A stretch of 64,000 nt of DNA from Trichaptum fuscoviolaceum (Eukaryota > Basidiomycota > Agaricomycetes > Hymenochaetales > Trichaptaceae), in NCBI GenBank assembly GCA_910574455.1, contig CAJSYZ010000003.1, forward strand, positions 3,409,250 to 3,473,249, read 5' to 3'. Below, piece after piece: positions 18,939-31,072 of the stretch. The notes beneath the pieces were generated by a model. That model made no database searches. It was not told the DNA's origin and saw only the letters and a program-made list of their open reading frames with translations. Position 1 is the first letter of the stretch. Every line of letters begins with the position of its first letter. A program made the translations under genes and the position numbers.

Positions 18939-19351
18939 AGTAATTGGATCACTTCGTGATTAGGTAGAGTACAGGGATGGTAGAAAGGAAGACAGGGATT
19001 GCGTTATGATGGCCACCGGCAGTGAAATAAAACCATTAGGTTGAGGAGGAGCAGGGCGTTTATACGAATAAGCCGTAGCCGTCGAGCACGCCATCGCGGC
19101 GAAATCAACTTGAAGGTGTTCAATCGAAATGTATTTTTACTTTAGAATTTCAGCCTGAGATAAGATAAAACTGGCGTCGTGGGAATGCTACTGCCAGTGG
19201 CATGATCGGGATACCACACCGACGGGCCAGTATTCCATGCTCCACCTCTTTCCCTCTCCTTTCCCTTGCTATTGGTTCTAACTATCAGTTTGTATCTTTT
19301 TTTCCTGCTGAAGCTCATTCTGGGAAGGCGTACAGCGCCATCACTTCGATA
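18939..19351. other. Divergent promoter region of MET16 and SPT3
   Basis: About 410 bases with no gene. I did not find the CACGTG element that controls MET genes in yeast. Confidence 0.4.
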
Positions 19352-20699
19352 ATGTCGAAGAAGACTAACGAAGAGCGGGGGATGCGGGAGTACAAATACT
19401 TACAAGAGATCTCGCAGATGGTGTGTGTGCAGTTGCTACTAAGATATGAAAGGAACCACCGGACTTAATGTATCTATTCATGCTTAGATGTTCGTGTTCG
19501 GGGAGGTGCAGGACCCTAACCAGGACACAGTAAATCTGGTAGAAGACATCGTCCGAAGCCAAATCATTGAACTTGTACGTCCCTCAGCCCGTATCAGTCA
19601 ATTATTCGTAGACCTATCTTTGAACTTCTGGTCGCTCGCTGTTAGATCCTTCAAGCGCGAGCTCTGGCAAACCGCCGTGGCGCGAGGTACCTTTCTGCCG
19701 AAGACCTCATTTTCCTCATTCGTCACGACCGAGGAAAGGTCAATCGCCTCCGGACGTACCTCTCATGGAAGGACGTGCGCAAACATGCGAAAGACTCTGG
19801 TGGCGACGGCGGCGGCGCTGTAGAAGTAGAGACTCTTGAAGACGGTGCAGATGGTACGTGGCTTTATATCCTTTCTCTTTTTCTCATTTTCTGACCAACT
19901 TTCATGATCACAGACAAGCTCACCGCGAAGGCACAGAAGATCACTGTTAAGCTACCTTGGGAAATAACCGCGATATATTCGGAAGTCCTGAAGCAAGCCG
20001 GTCATCAGTCTGATGATGAAGAGGACGAAGACGATATCGAAGCGCACGAGGCTTCTATACTACGGCTGAAGGAAGCAGACGATGCGACCCGCCAAATGAC
20101 GCGTGAGGAATACCAGCACTATTCAGATTGTCGGCAAGCGTCCTTTACGTATCGAAAAGGTGAGCGATGAGCAATTGCATTCAAGTCCACTGCTTCCGGG
20201 CTCGTCATCAAGGAGAAAAAGATACAGTTTTCTGATCGAGTCTATTCATTGATGATCAGCGAAGCGCTTCCGGGAATTCCTCAACCTCCCACCGCACCTT
20301 GATCTGAAAGGCGCCGACGACACGGTCGACATCGTCGGCTTTCTCGCGTTCGAGATGGTGCGCGCCTTGACGATCGGCGGGCTCGAGGTGAAGAAGTCCC
20401 TCGAGGAAGCGCAGATCGTCGACGACCACTCGACGCCTCTCCTGGGAAAACGCAAAGCTGGCGGGGCATTAGATAACGGGAGCGCGAAGCGCCGAAGGGA
20501 GGACGACGAGGACAGGGAAGACCAGCCGTTGCCGGTGTCATCTCTTTTTTTGCCCCCACCTGAAGCGCGTACGGCCTTGATGCCTGAGCATATTCAGGAC
20601 GCCTTTGCCAGGATGCAGAACGACTGGTCTCATCATCGCTCTGCTGGGATGAGGAATTGGCGTGGTGGCCTCGTACGGACTGGCGTCAGCCTCATCTAA
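19352..20699 (+). CDS. SPT3: SAGA subunit Spt3
   Basis: Spt3 belongs to the SAGA co-activator and helps deliver TBP to promoters. Exons 19352-19420, 19488-19574, 19646-19853, 19914-20159 and 20260-20699 have matching phases and total 349 residues (yeast Spt3 is 337). The N-terminal histone-fold half is clear: YKYLQEISQMMFVFGE, LVEDIVRSQIIELI, then RRGARYLSAEDLIFLIR and HDRGKVNRLRTYLSW. The second histone-fold half follows an acidic linker (AKRFREFLNLPHLD to FLAFEMVRALT). A basic, disordered stretch (AKRRREDDEDRED) sits before the C-terminus. It converges with DDI1. Confidence 0.96.
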
Positions 20700-20941
20700 C
20701 TCTTTCTGCTTGCTATTCATTTGCTCTGTATATACCTTTACCATCTTCTCTGGATTTGCATTTGTACGAGTCGCTTGTAGTTTTCCGTGTGTGTATTATA
20801 TTGTTGTATTGCATTTTACAATGTCCCGTTCAAGGAGTCGAAAACAAGGAATAAGTTGATACAGTTAGCTATATAACAAAGCGTCATGAGAAAAGAGGGA
20901 AAGATTTTATTGGTAAGGCAGCGGACACTGGCAGATACGAA

Positions 20942-22472
20942 TCAAAAATTAAATAGCATCGATGCAGCGTACTCCACATTCCCACTCGCAGCATCCAGCG
21001 CTTGGATGGCAACTTCTCTGGTTGCACCTAGACCCATGAGCGTCTGGATGTTTGCCTCCGGATAGCGATTTGCATGAGACTCCAGCACTGAGGGACTAGC
21101 CCTTGGCGCCGTACCGAGCGTGTGGCCAGAGCCAGGGAAGTGTTGAGGTTGGGGTGTCTGTGTAGCAGGGGATCTGTTCGTCCCTGAACCTGAGGGACCA
21201 GCGACGCCGTGCTCCTCCGGGGCTGTCCCCGATTCGAACAGGCGCGCCTTCTCGGGCAGCTCGTGCTCCGCGAGGAAGCGCACCTCCCGCCCGCGGATGC
21301 GCAGGACGTTGTTTGCGAGGTCAATGACAGCCTGATGCGCCTTCAGCATGTCTAGTCCGAACAAGAGGTCCATGTCGCGTCCTTCCATGATCGTAAACGC
21401 ACACGAGAGATGCAGATCCGCGACCTTCATCTGCGCGGAATGTACCCTCCCGAGGATTTGCGCGGTCCCGACGCCCCGTGCGACACCAGCGAAGCGGTTG
21501 TCGAGAAGCCGCATAATACCGCATTTTTCTGCACATTCCGGACTCACTACATTTCCCCATGCGTTAGCCTATAGGTCAATATGTGCTAAGCATGCGTGTA
21601 CATACTGATTGTTTGTTGTGCCCCACTGTCCACGAATGCCTTCAATGGCACGCCATTGACTTCTACTGGAATGCTTTGATATTTCATCAGTCATAAAGTT
21701 TGCTAAAGCACGGCAGGATACTTACTATAGCATCGTAACACGACCAAAGCTCTCTGGAGAATACTCTAATGCATGTTCCATGTTTTCCATCACTGCCTGC
21801 AGTCGTATCGCCTCCTCTATCCGCTGTTGCGCCTCGATGTCGAAGGGATCGGCATTTAGACGTTCGATTTCTCGTTGGTGGGCATATTCAGCTTCGGAGT
21901 GGCGTTGTCGAGTCTGCCGAAGGAGTTCAGCAAATCGGGCGGGGTTGTGTTGAGCAGCATCAGCGAGCTCGGGTTGAGACTAGGAAGATGGAGGCAAATA
22001 GTGAGCAAACGCCTTGGTGCGCAGCAAACGAAGTACCTACCTCTCTTAGTTGGTTCATGAGCGCGGGATCTCCGAGTAGCTGCAGTCTCATCATCTCCGA
22101 GTCTTGTTCCGCTTGTCTGTGATACTGCTCAGTCGACACCTGAGCGCGTGTCGATGAGAGAATATTCTTACCTGCCGGCGATAGTCACCTTTCTCCGAAT
22201 GAGCAGCAACGCATCCTCTCCAACACCAAGCTCTGCCATAGTCGACTTCGGGATGCTTAAATCCCGACCATCAAGCGATATGCTTTGTTCAGCTGTCGGT
22301 ATGCCAGACTGTGAAGCAAGATAAGATCAATTCAAGCGAAAAGGGAGGAATTTTTGAACAAAGGCAAGCGTACTTCGGCCTCTAACAAAGCCATGATATC
22401 CTCGAGGCTCATTTGAGGGTCTATCTCAATCACGAACGACTGCCCCATATCGTTTACGAATGTTAGCCGCAT
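20942..22472 (-). CDS. DDI1: Ubiquitin-shuttle aspartic protease Ddi1
   Basis: Ddi1 carries polyubiquitinated proteins to the proteasome and has a retroviral-type aspartic protease. The start [13 protein letters not shown] opens an N-terminal ubiquitin-like domain, split by introns. A helical region rich in Gln/Glu/Arg follows. The protease domain contains the catalytic D-S-G-A in [10 protein letters not shown] (21619-21630) and ends with [14 protein letters not shown]. The last exon holds a Pro/Ser-rich linker and a C-terminal UBA domain ([20 protein letters not shown]). Domain order UBL, helical, protease, UBA matches the full-length fungal protein, and nothing appears missing. Internal exon limits are approximate. 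Confidence 0.95.
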
Positions 22473-23131
22473 TTCTGCTCTATTTTGAAGGTTGTTGTCG
22501 AAGTAATGTTATCAGAAGGTTGCAAAGGGTAAGAAGTTCGATGTTAGTGCTGGAGGTAGAAGGTGGTCACGCCTGTTATAGCTTGAGTTCGCGGGCATAA
22601 CATCCGAACTCGACAAAATAACGCACTGTGCTGACAATGTCAAGAAAGCACAGCAAGTAGTCGAATCTTCACGCCTCAGGGCTTACTAGTCAGTGACCAA
22701 GCAGAGAAGGTACCAGAACTTTCAGGAGGAAAGAGTAAGATACACGGCAATAACTCAAGATGGCTGAGGCTGTATGCGGCAGTGAACAACTCTATTCTTC
22801 CCCACAGAGAATTATCGGAAGCTTTCGTAGCTTTGATCGACACGTTTAACATTCATTTATTTCACGTGCATATCTCGATGAAGTGCTATTGTACACGCGA
22901 TCATTATATCTACTAATGTCCTGCAGACGAACGTCTAGTAAAGTGACCTGTAAATTGCGAACTAATGATATCATTCAGCAGCATGAACCATTAGAAAGGC
23001 ACAAATTATGCAACTTACAACCGAGATCCCCCACCACGTATGTTCGACAAGTATGCGCTTTCTAGTGCAGAAGCAGACAAACTTGTCGCTTCTGCGAAAG
23101 AATGAATTTAATATTTGATAGAATATTAGCA
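22473..23131. other. Gap between DDI1 start and ATG29 end
   Basis: About 660 bases, with DDI1 starting at one side and ATG29 ending at the other. A CACGTG lies near 22864. I see no gene, tRNA-like structure or repeat. Confidence 0.4.
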
Positions 23132-24281
23132 CTAAGACGTACCACTTAAGCTCTCGAAGCTCGAAGCACTGGAGCCGTGATTGCTTCCTTGGTCGTTCTT
23201 CACCATCTCGACGGCCATGGGGCGATGCGATTTCACGGCAGGGCTCGAGGCTTTTCGTCCAGAGGTCATATGCCGCGAAACAGGCGATTGTGGTAATGAA
23301 TCAGAAGAAGGTGACGGGATGGAAGGGATGGAGCCTTGCGGGGAGCTCGTATTGGAGTTGAAATCACTTGAACTGAGATCCCTTCGTTGAAAGGTTTGGC
23401 GAAGAGGTGAAGGTGACGTTGCGGACTTCATATCACGCCCGCGCTGGACCTGCTTCCCCTTCGTCTTTTGTCTGGCATCGCGGACTAAACCAAGCGCCTC
23501 GCTCGTCATAACAGATTGGAGGTGCTTAAGCTTCACCTCCAACGACTCCTGTTCCTCCAGCCGTCTCGCTTCGTCATCGGCTCTTTCCGCTTCTTCATTT
23601 GATTCGGAGTCAGAGTTCGAGGGAGACGAGATTTGGCTCTGCACAACTGGTTTGTTCCGAACGCCCTGAAGGGTGAGTGTCGACGATGAAAGACCTTTCA
23701 ATTGCCTCAAACCAGTGCCTGAACCAAGAGAGTTGAGCCTCGCGCGGGCGATTCGAGGACTACCTAACCGGAAAGATGACGACATTTTGACAGTGTCCAA
23801 AGTCCGATTGGAGATGCGACGCATAAGATCAGGCCGGTCCCCATTCCTCGTATCGTCATCGAATGGTCGTGGTTGGGGAAGAGCAGTGATCGGAGTCAAA
23901 GCACCCAAGCCCTTCAAATCTTCTTCAAAACGTCTTTGTGCACGATATAGGAGATAAGGAAGGGGAACTTCAAGGTGGCCCGAGAGTCCCTGCCCTTGGG
24001 GTACAAGATAGATCAGAGTCAGCAGGAACTCATGGAAAAATATGCGCACAATCAGGCCCGGCACTGTCCTTCTGACGAGACCGGTTGATCACGTCCCAGA
24101 GGATGTGTTCTTTTTCTTTATTCCAGTCGACCTAGAGTCGATTGTGAGGTTGTGAGTTGAAGCGCCAAACTGGAATGCGCACACGTTGTGGATTTGAATA
24201 GCCTTCTTGAGGTCGATTGTAAGGTAATCGAACTATGACGCGAATAGTACTAGTAGAAGCGGTGTCGCCAACTGAAGACAT
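23132..24281 (-). CDS. ATG29: Autophagy protein Atg29
   Basis: Atg29 works with Atg17 and Atg31 (or Atg101) in the Atg1 kinase scaffold that starts autophagosome formation. The long open frame at 23132-24064 alone misses the domain. Joining exons 24281-24183, 24131-24050 and 23994-23132 in frame gives 347 residues with a full N-terminal Atg29 domain: VRLPYNRPQEGYS, then VDWNKEKEHILWDVI, then DWQGLSGHLEVPLPYLLYR. The remainder is Ser-rich and disordered with a short charged helix (ARRLEEQESLEVKLKHLQ), as in other filamentous fungi, where this tail is heavily phosphorylated. The start MSSVGDTAS is the first in-frame Met. It diverges from YIH1 over 266 bases. Confidence 0.85.
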
Positions 24282-24547
24282 AGTTCGTCTTTGATTCGCG
24301 CTGAAGAGATATTGTCAAGCAAGCAGTAGCACTTGAATATTTCTGAGTAAGTCGTGTTGCGGTAAAATGGAGAAGTTAGAGATAATTTTTGGTGGTCGCA
24401 GCAGCAACTTGAATGGTCAGTGGCATAATAATAGTAGGATGGTTTGTCCAATTTGAACGAACTGAAGCAAGGCTGGCAGTTACTTCGCACGCCGATCGGA
24501 TATTTTTTTGCACAATGCACGGTCACTCATTTCGCAACTACCTCAAC

Positions 24548-25892
24548 ATGACAACTCCCCCGTATGATGAAAGCGCCGATATAGACAATGGTGCTGAGCT
24601 TGAAGGCCTCCTTGCTGTCCTCCTTCAGGATCCCGATAAAGAAGAGATTGTTTCGGAAATTGGGGGTGCGCTGAACTTTCCGCCACGTTCCCAATTTCGA
24701 CCCAACCAACTATTGCGGACATGTAGTTCTTCAATCTATCTATGGCGAAGACTCGATCAAGGCTTGGAATCCACCCGAGAACGGTAATAAGCGAGGCAGG
24801 CTAGCAAAAGATGATAGAATCCGCTATTTAGTTCACCTCGAGTAAGTACGTGTTCAATGTTACTGAAGCATTCACAATCTGAGCATGTTAACTCCAACCA
24901 CTAGCTTGCCCCCTCCTCATGACAATCCAGACACTCGATTAAGGATACTTGTCACTCTATCTCCATCTTATCCGAAAGCTGGTGCTCCTCAGTTGCAACT
25001 CCTGTCCCGATACATTGGCGCATTCAGTGTGGACTCGAATCTATTCGGCTCTGTCCTTCGAACGTATATATCTGGAGACGGGGTTGAGTGGGTTGAAGAC
25101 ACCGTTTGCGTCTTCGATGGTCTAGAAAATGCAAGGGAACGCTGTGGGAAGTGGTACGGAGAACGCTTGAGCGAAGAGGAGGCGTTAGAACTGCACAGAG
25201 AGGATGAAAGAGAAAAAGGATGCACGATAACGAGCTCCAACCGACTGCCTGAACAGGATCGTGAAGCAGAAGCGAGTGTAGAAGTCAGAGCCCCGCTTCC
25301 GATTGGTGTGGAGTTCTTTATTGCCGAGCCTCTCGTGGAACGGAAAAGTGTCTTCATAGGTCGGGCGTGTCGGATTGATGATCCATCACAAGTACGTAGA
25401 CTCGTCCGGAGTTTCTATTCTTTGCCCAATAGCAATGATCTGCACCAGGTTCCTATAATACTTGCCCACTTGCTTTCCGACAGGCGAATAGCTCGGGCCG
25501 CACACCCTATCATCAATGCTTGGAGGTGTTCGGTGAATGGGATCTTGCATCAAGGTCTGCTGGTTTTCTAGCTCATGCGAAATAAGCTTACTAGCATCAC
25601 AATAAAAGACAATGATGACGATGGCGAAACAGCAGCGGGAGGCCGCATCGCCCATCTCCTTCAGATTCTTGTGAGCTACAACAATTTCCCAGAGTTTAGC
25701 CACTCATTGCAGTTGAAATAGGATGTGAACAATGTGCTTGTTGTCGTCACTCGATACTTCGGTGGAACGCTATTAGGTCCGGACCGTTTCAAGCTTATCA
25801 ATCAAGCAGCACGAAATGCACTCGAGTTAGGTGGATTTCTGGATACCCATGACGAGGGAAAGACCTTGTCCCGATCGAGAAAGAAAACATGA
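24548..25892 (+). CDS. YIH1: Yih1/IMPACT family regulator of Gcn2
   Basis: Yih1 (IMPACT in animals) competes with Gcn2 for Gcn1 and so dampens the amino-acid starvation response. It also binds actin. Six exons (24548-24665, 24727-24841, 24905-25391, 25449-25554, 25609-25670, 25722-25892) with consistent phases give 352 residues; yeast Yih1 is 258. The N-terminal RWD domain reads EIGVLQSIYGEDS across the first splice, with SPSYPKAGAPQLQL further on. The C-terminal UPF0029 domain has the signature HQDNDDDGETAAGGR, created by splicing, then VVVTRYFGGTLLGPDRF. A longer acidic linker separates them. An upstream in-frame ATG at 24515 would add 11 residues, so the exact start is open. Confidence 0.94.
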
Positions 25893-26606
25893 TAGCCTCA
25901 GCTGATCGAAGACATACCCTTGCATCCTGCGACTTGGAAGAGACGTTAGTATGTACTAATACAGAAGCTATTTTTACTCAAGATATTAGCAATATCATGA
26001 TGTGGGAGATCATCACATTCGATTTTTCAGACAGGCGTCTATTTTCACGGCCAACTCCCGGTCACAAGATACCGGGTCCCTTGTTGGAGGCACTTCCGTG
26101 ACATCTTGTCCCCATCAGGCTTGGTATCACCGCACAGTCGATCCTCCATTGCACTCGGCTATAGCTCTCGCGGGTTGTTCATCTGGGTCTGGAGCGACAT
26201 ACTTTACCTATAATGCACTCATGTCTTACTCGGAAGTTTGATCGCCCAAGTCTCATTTAACGAAAAACTCTGAAACCTTGCAATCTATATGTTCGCAAAA
26301 TTGGAATGAATGGGCTTGATTATATTCGGTTATGCTTGGCTCCATTACGACTTTTGAGCTCTTAGAAGCAATGTGACTCCTGTCGAAAGATGAGACGGAT
26401 GACCTCGTCCGTGCTTCTTGCGATGTCCTGCGCTCCCCTTTTATTCGTGCATCGGATTTGATCGCGATGTGTACTGAACTTACTAGTCATCAAAAGTGCT
26501 GGCTGTTCAAGTGACTGTTCTCCTACTTCTATTCCCACCTACATGGAAACCATATATAACATACTGAATCGGCCCATTGATATGGACATCCGGTGCTCTC
26601 AAAGCA
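25893..26606. other. Gap between YIH1 and the P450 gene
   Basis: About 710 bases between same-strand genes. Two open frames of 70 to 79 codons have no recognisable match. A short HKIPGP string near 26070 recalls a P450 proline hinge, but nothing around it supports a pseudogene. Confidence 0.35.
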
Positions 26607-28945
26607 ATGGCACTTTCCAACGTGCAAGCAGTGTTACTTTCTGTGATCTCCTATGCACTCTGGCGAATTATTCGGCCCTTTGTAGCGAAGACACCACTAT
26701 CCAACATACCTGGTCCCGCACCTGCATCATGGTGGAAAGGTATGTGTATCTTGCATTCATCAGAGCTGTGTTAAAGTTGGACCTGCGTATAGGCAGCTTT
26801 CATCAGGTCTTTGATAGGAATGGGTGGGATTTCCACCGTATGTTATACGAGAAGTATGGCAGTGTTGCAAAACTACGTATGGTTCTTGGGGTAGGCTAAA
26901 TCACTATCTACTATATCGAAAAGTGACTCATATTAAATGAACAGGATGAGCAACTCTATATCTTCGATCCTCTAGCGATACATCACGTCATTGTCAAGGA
27001 ACAATACACGTATGAGGAAACTGATGCGTTCATCCAGTGAGTGATCTCTGAGAATAAATGCCTCACAACGTAAATCATCATATTTTTGCAGTACAAACAA
27101 GCTAATATTTGGAAACGGTTTGCTCTCCACCTTAGGTATGGCTATTCACCTTCAGCTAGAGCATTCTGCCTAACTCCCGTTTCAAGGTGATCACCATAGA
27201 AAGCAGCGCAAGATGCTTAATCCTGTCTTTTCACTTAAGCATATGCGTGGTCTGATACCTGTCTTCTATCCTATCGCGTATAAGGTAGGATGTTTGAAAT
27301 CTTTCTGCCATATCCGTAGTGACCGCTGTGCTCGTCCACGCAGCTCCGCGAGATCTTGTCAAATCAAGTCCGTAGTGCGAATGGAAAGGATATCAATCTC
27401 AATAAGTGGATGTCTCGCGCTGCTCTCGAGTACATTGGCCAGGGAGGCCTTGGATATTCCTTCAACGCCTTGGACGAAAAGGCTGTCAACACATATAGTG
27501 AGGCCATAAAGATGCTTGGGTAAGTTCGGATGCTATTTGAACACGAGTCCAGTACCTTGACGTTGATTGGATTTATTCAATCCAGAACGACAAACTTCAA
27601 ACTTTTCCTTCCTCGCCAGTTCCTTCCTTGGATATCAAACATCGGGACGCCAGATCTTCGCAGAAAACTAGGACAGATTCTTCCTTGGGAATCTTTGCAT
27701 TTCATAACAAAAATGGTTGACATCATGGACACGAAAGCACGCGAAATATACAACAGCAAGAGAGAAGCTCTTGAAGAGGGTGATGAGGAGCTCCTGAACA
27801 AGGTCGGCATGGGCAAGGATATAATGAGCATACTTCGTGAGTCATGATTTTACTATATTTTCTACACAATAACACTATAGTCATTTAGTCAGGGCAAACG
27901 CTATGGCAGACGAAGCAGATCAGTTACCTGAAGAAGAACTTCTGGGGCAGATGAAGTTGGTACTCGTTGGTACTATACACCTCTGTGTTCTAATTGCCTT
28001 CATCCCAGTACGTTCATATTTGCTGGACACGATACTACCACAAGCGCGCTGAGCCGCATTCTCCACCAACTTGCTCTGAACCCCGACGTCCAATCCAAAC
28101 TCCGAGCTGAAGTCACTGCTGCCCGTAAGGAGCTCGGGGATCTGGACTACGATACACTCATGGGTTTGCCTTATCTCGATGCTGTCTGTCGCGAGACGTT
28201 GAGGTATTTCCCACCAGTATCTGTCTTAAACCGGACGTAAGTACATCATTTGATATGAAGGATCGCGCACCTCATACCTTCACCAGGACCCGCAAAGATG
28301 TAGTTCTCCCTTTATTATGGCCAATAAAGTCAGCCGATGGGAAATGCGAAATCACAGAGATCCCTTTGAAGAAGAACACGAATGTAATTGTTTCGATCAT
28401 CGGTGCTAACAGATCAAAGACAATATGGGGAGAGGACGCGGACCGATGGAAGCCAGAACGATGGCTTAAACCACTGCCCGAGACCGTATCCAAAGCTCAT
28501 TTGCCTGGTGTTTATTCGCAAATGTAAGCATACATTAATTGTGACAGTGTTTCTTGCATTAATTACGCGCTAATCACCAGGATGACATTCAATGGAGGCG
28601 GAAGAGCTTGCATGTAAGCCACTATCCAATTCCAGAGACGTATCTACTACCACCAGTACTAATGTGCGCTTGCTTTATAGCGGATTTAAATTCTCTGAGA
28701 TGGAAATGAGTGAGTAATATATACCTTTCCGCGACTTTTACAGGATATAACGCTTGCTTGCAGAGCTTGTACTTTCGATTCTCTTAGAGACCTTTGTCTT
28801 CGCCCCGGGTTCACAGAAGATCTTCTGGGCAATGTCTTCGCTATCACAACCTGTATTGGCAGATTCGGACAGCACATATCCCGTCCTACCTTTGAAGGTT
28901 GGTTTCGTCAGTGAAACTGGTTATAACTCGTCTCTAGCTCAATGA
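26607..28945 (+). CDS. Cytochrome P450 monooxygenase
   Basis: Membrane-anchored haem monooxygenase of the basidiomycete secondary-metabolism or detoxification type. The substrate cannot be read from sequence. The start MALSNVQAV opens a hydrophobic anchor followed by the proline hinge SNIPGPAPASWW. More than ten short introns break the gene. Hallmarks in order are HHRKQRKMLNPVFS (helix C region), the oxygen-binding helix I AGHDTTTSAL, ExxR as ETLR, the PERW-like WKPERW, and the haem loop FNGGGRACIGFKFSEME with the ligand cysteine, assembled across an intron. The tail ends in PVLPLKVG. All catalytic elements are present, so it should be active. I cannot assign a CYP family. It stands alone rather than in a biosynthetic cluster. 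Confidence 0.94.
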
Positions 28946-29517
28946 AGTGTTTGATCCCTATCGAGTTCGCTTGATCATGAACCTGTACCGTACGAAGTTT
29001 CTGGCTTTTGTTTATGGATTGATGAAATTGCATGCTGATACTAGCGCTGATAACTTGAAACCATGTATAACAGCATTGCTGTGACTTATATGCTCGCCTT
29101 GAATCACAATAATACTATCCCTTCGCTAACATCGATATGCGTGTTAGTCACAGAATAACGGATGATACATTCAAGCAGCAGTTGTGAAGAAGATAATTGA
29201 TTTAAAATGTAAGACATGAAGGATAAGGATCTCTTAGTGCGGCGATTGGGATTCCGCGCGCGGAGGACTCCTAACCTCGTCCCGCTACTACTAGTATATG
29301 TACATTGTAGAACAGCCTCGCCTCGCCACATAGTCATCCTTGTTTGACGCCCGTAGACTAATTGCGGTCTTACGGTGACAACAGCCTCAACCCCTGCATA
29401 TCACGAAGAAGTTCGTCCAGGCTGTATCAGTAGCTATGCTGTTGGATTCCACATCCGAATCCACCCATTATATACACGCGGTGTAGCCTCTACTCGACAA
29501 TCTCCTTCTTGCAAGTT
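28946..29517. other. Gap between the P450 and the ankyrin-like orphan
   Basis: About 570 bases between same-strand genes. A GC-rich patch near 29240-29290 (CCGCGCGCGGAGG) is the only distinct feature, and I could not fold it into a tRNA. Confidence 0.35.
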
Positions 29518-31072
29518 ATGTACAACAACTCATTGATAGTCGCCGACCTCGGTGCTCGTCTCGAAGAAGGGAGCTCGCTGAGCCACATAAAGCCTGAGCC
29601 GAGAAGGAGAGTTAAGTCTGATCCATGTTTGCCTTCAAGATTACCATCTACTAGTAAGCAATGTCCACTCCATATTGACGCGGCCCATTGCTCATGTCTT
29701 GCGGCACACAGGGTTTCTGCAGAGGGAGGGTGAAAAGAGCGCACCGAAGTCATTGTTGAGACAACTTGTCCGAATACCCTCACCTCCACAGTCCCCATTG
29801 CTCGAACCAACCTCACCACGTCCAGAGTCGTTGCGCGAACGTTCACCGAGTGTGTCGAGTAGCAAGTCCGAAGTAGCACCCTCGGCTACCACCACAAAGG
29901 GCTGGCTGTCGGCTGGGAAGGGTAAATCATCGAAGCAGACATCGTGGAAGGATCCTCAAGTGAGTTGCTCATTGATGCTTGTGGAACTCAGCTGACGTGT
30001 GCCCCCACCAACTCTAGCCATACGAGATCTTCCGTGCCATTGAGCGCAAGGATGTCATGTTTTTGATGGAGATTAGAGACCGGGCCTTTCATGTAAGTCA
30101 AATCTTCAACTTACAAGTGTTCATTGTACCGAATGGCTCTACTTGCAGCTATTGCTTAAGAAGTCTGGCGATGCGACACCTTTAGTCCATGCAATGCGCA
30201 TTGGCGAATCACATCGAGATGTTACTATCTTAGTTCTTGGTGCACTTTCTAAATGGGTAAACAATCTTGAGGATAGTGATATGGCAGACAAGAAGACGAA
30301 ACCACTTTTGAAGGCCCTTCGTGAGCATCTTCTCACCGTTTGCTATCTCAGCAAGTAACATCCATTCTTCTATTCCAATAGGTGTAAACTTGAAGCTTGC
30401 AATCGACTACGGTCTTCAGCGCTCGCAATCAGATCTTATCGCTTCGTTCATGCAGACACTCATCATGAGCGAAGGGGAGAAATGGGTCTCTGGGCAGGCC
30501 AACAACACAGCACTAGCGTTGCGCGCAGGCACTGCGGGAAAGCCGGTGCACACTGCTGAGCAAGCGGTGCGACATTTTGCCACTAAAGAGTTGGGTAAGG
30601 CCGATCTTATTGCCGCTCTAGAGGATTAGTGCGTTCCGCTCTGCTCTAAGCTGTGGTCGTCAGATCTGACATGCTGATAGCGTGGCGAATGCAACTGCGG
30701 ACCTTCTTGTCATGGGTGCATGGTCTTGTGTTCTGGACGTTGTGAACGCGGAGCCAATACCGGTATATTTTTACTAGCCCCACCTTCGGTAACATTTTGA
30801 CCTTTTTCATAGACTTATTATTTTGCCAGAGACGATCGTGTCTTCAAAGCATTTCAAGATCGCGTGTATAAATATAAGTCTGAAATCAACCGGACCGTTT
30901 CTAAGAGGTTAAAGTGGCAAATTCGAGTGCTCGAGACGGTCTTGGAAGGGCGGACTACTACATTTAGAGTAAGAGTTCAATGACTTTCATTGTTAAGCTC
31001 TTTCTAACATTCTACTTCCAGAATAAAATTGAACTTTTAGCAGGCGAATTGGATGAAGGTCCTGGAATATAA
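29518..31072 (+). CDS. Conserved fungal protein with ankyrin-like start, function unknown
   Basis: I do not recognise a named family. The first exon and a half are Ser/Pro-rich and basic (SPPQSPLLEPTSPRPES), typical of a disordered, phosphorylated region. After the intron following TSWKDPQ comes a compact helical region. It starts like ankyrin repeats (PYEIFRAIERKDVMFLMEIRD, then GDATPLVHAMRIGESHRDV) and continues with helices (QSDLIASFMQTLIMSEG; HFATKELGKADLIAALEDY). The last exons read YYFARDDRVFKAFQDRV and end GELDEGPGI. The helical part looks well conserved rather than random, and splice sites are canonical. The ATG at 29518 is the first in frame. I infer a cytosolic adaptor, without direct evidence. 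Confidence 0.72.

Noticed and set aside
26000..26240. Possible P450 remnant (IPGP string) upstream of the P450 gene
   Set aside because: A four-residue match without any neighbouring P450 motif in any frame.
29230..29300. GC-rich patch checked as a possible tRNA
   Set aside because: No acceptor stem pairing, no T-loop GTTCGA-type sequence and no box A/B pattern.
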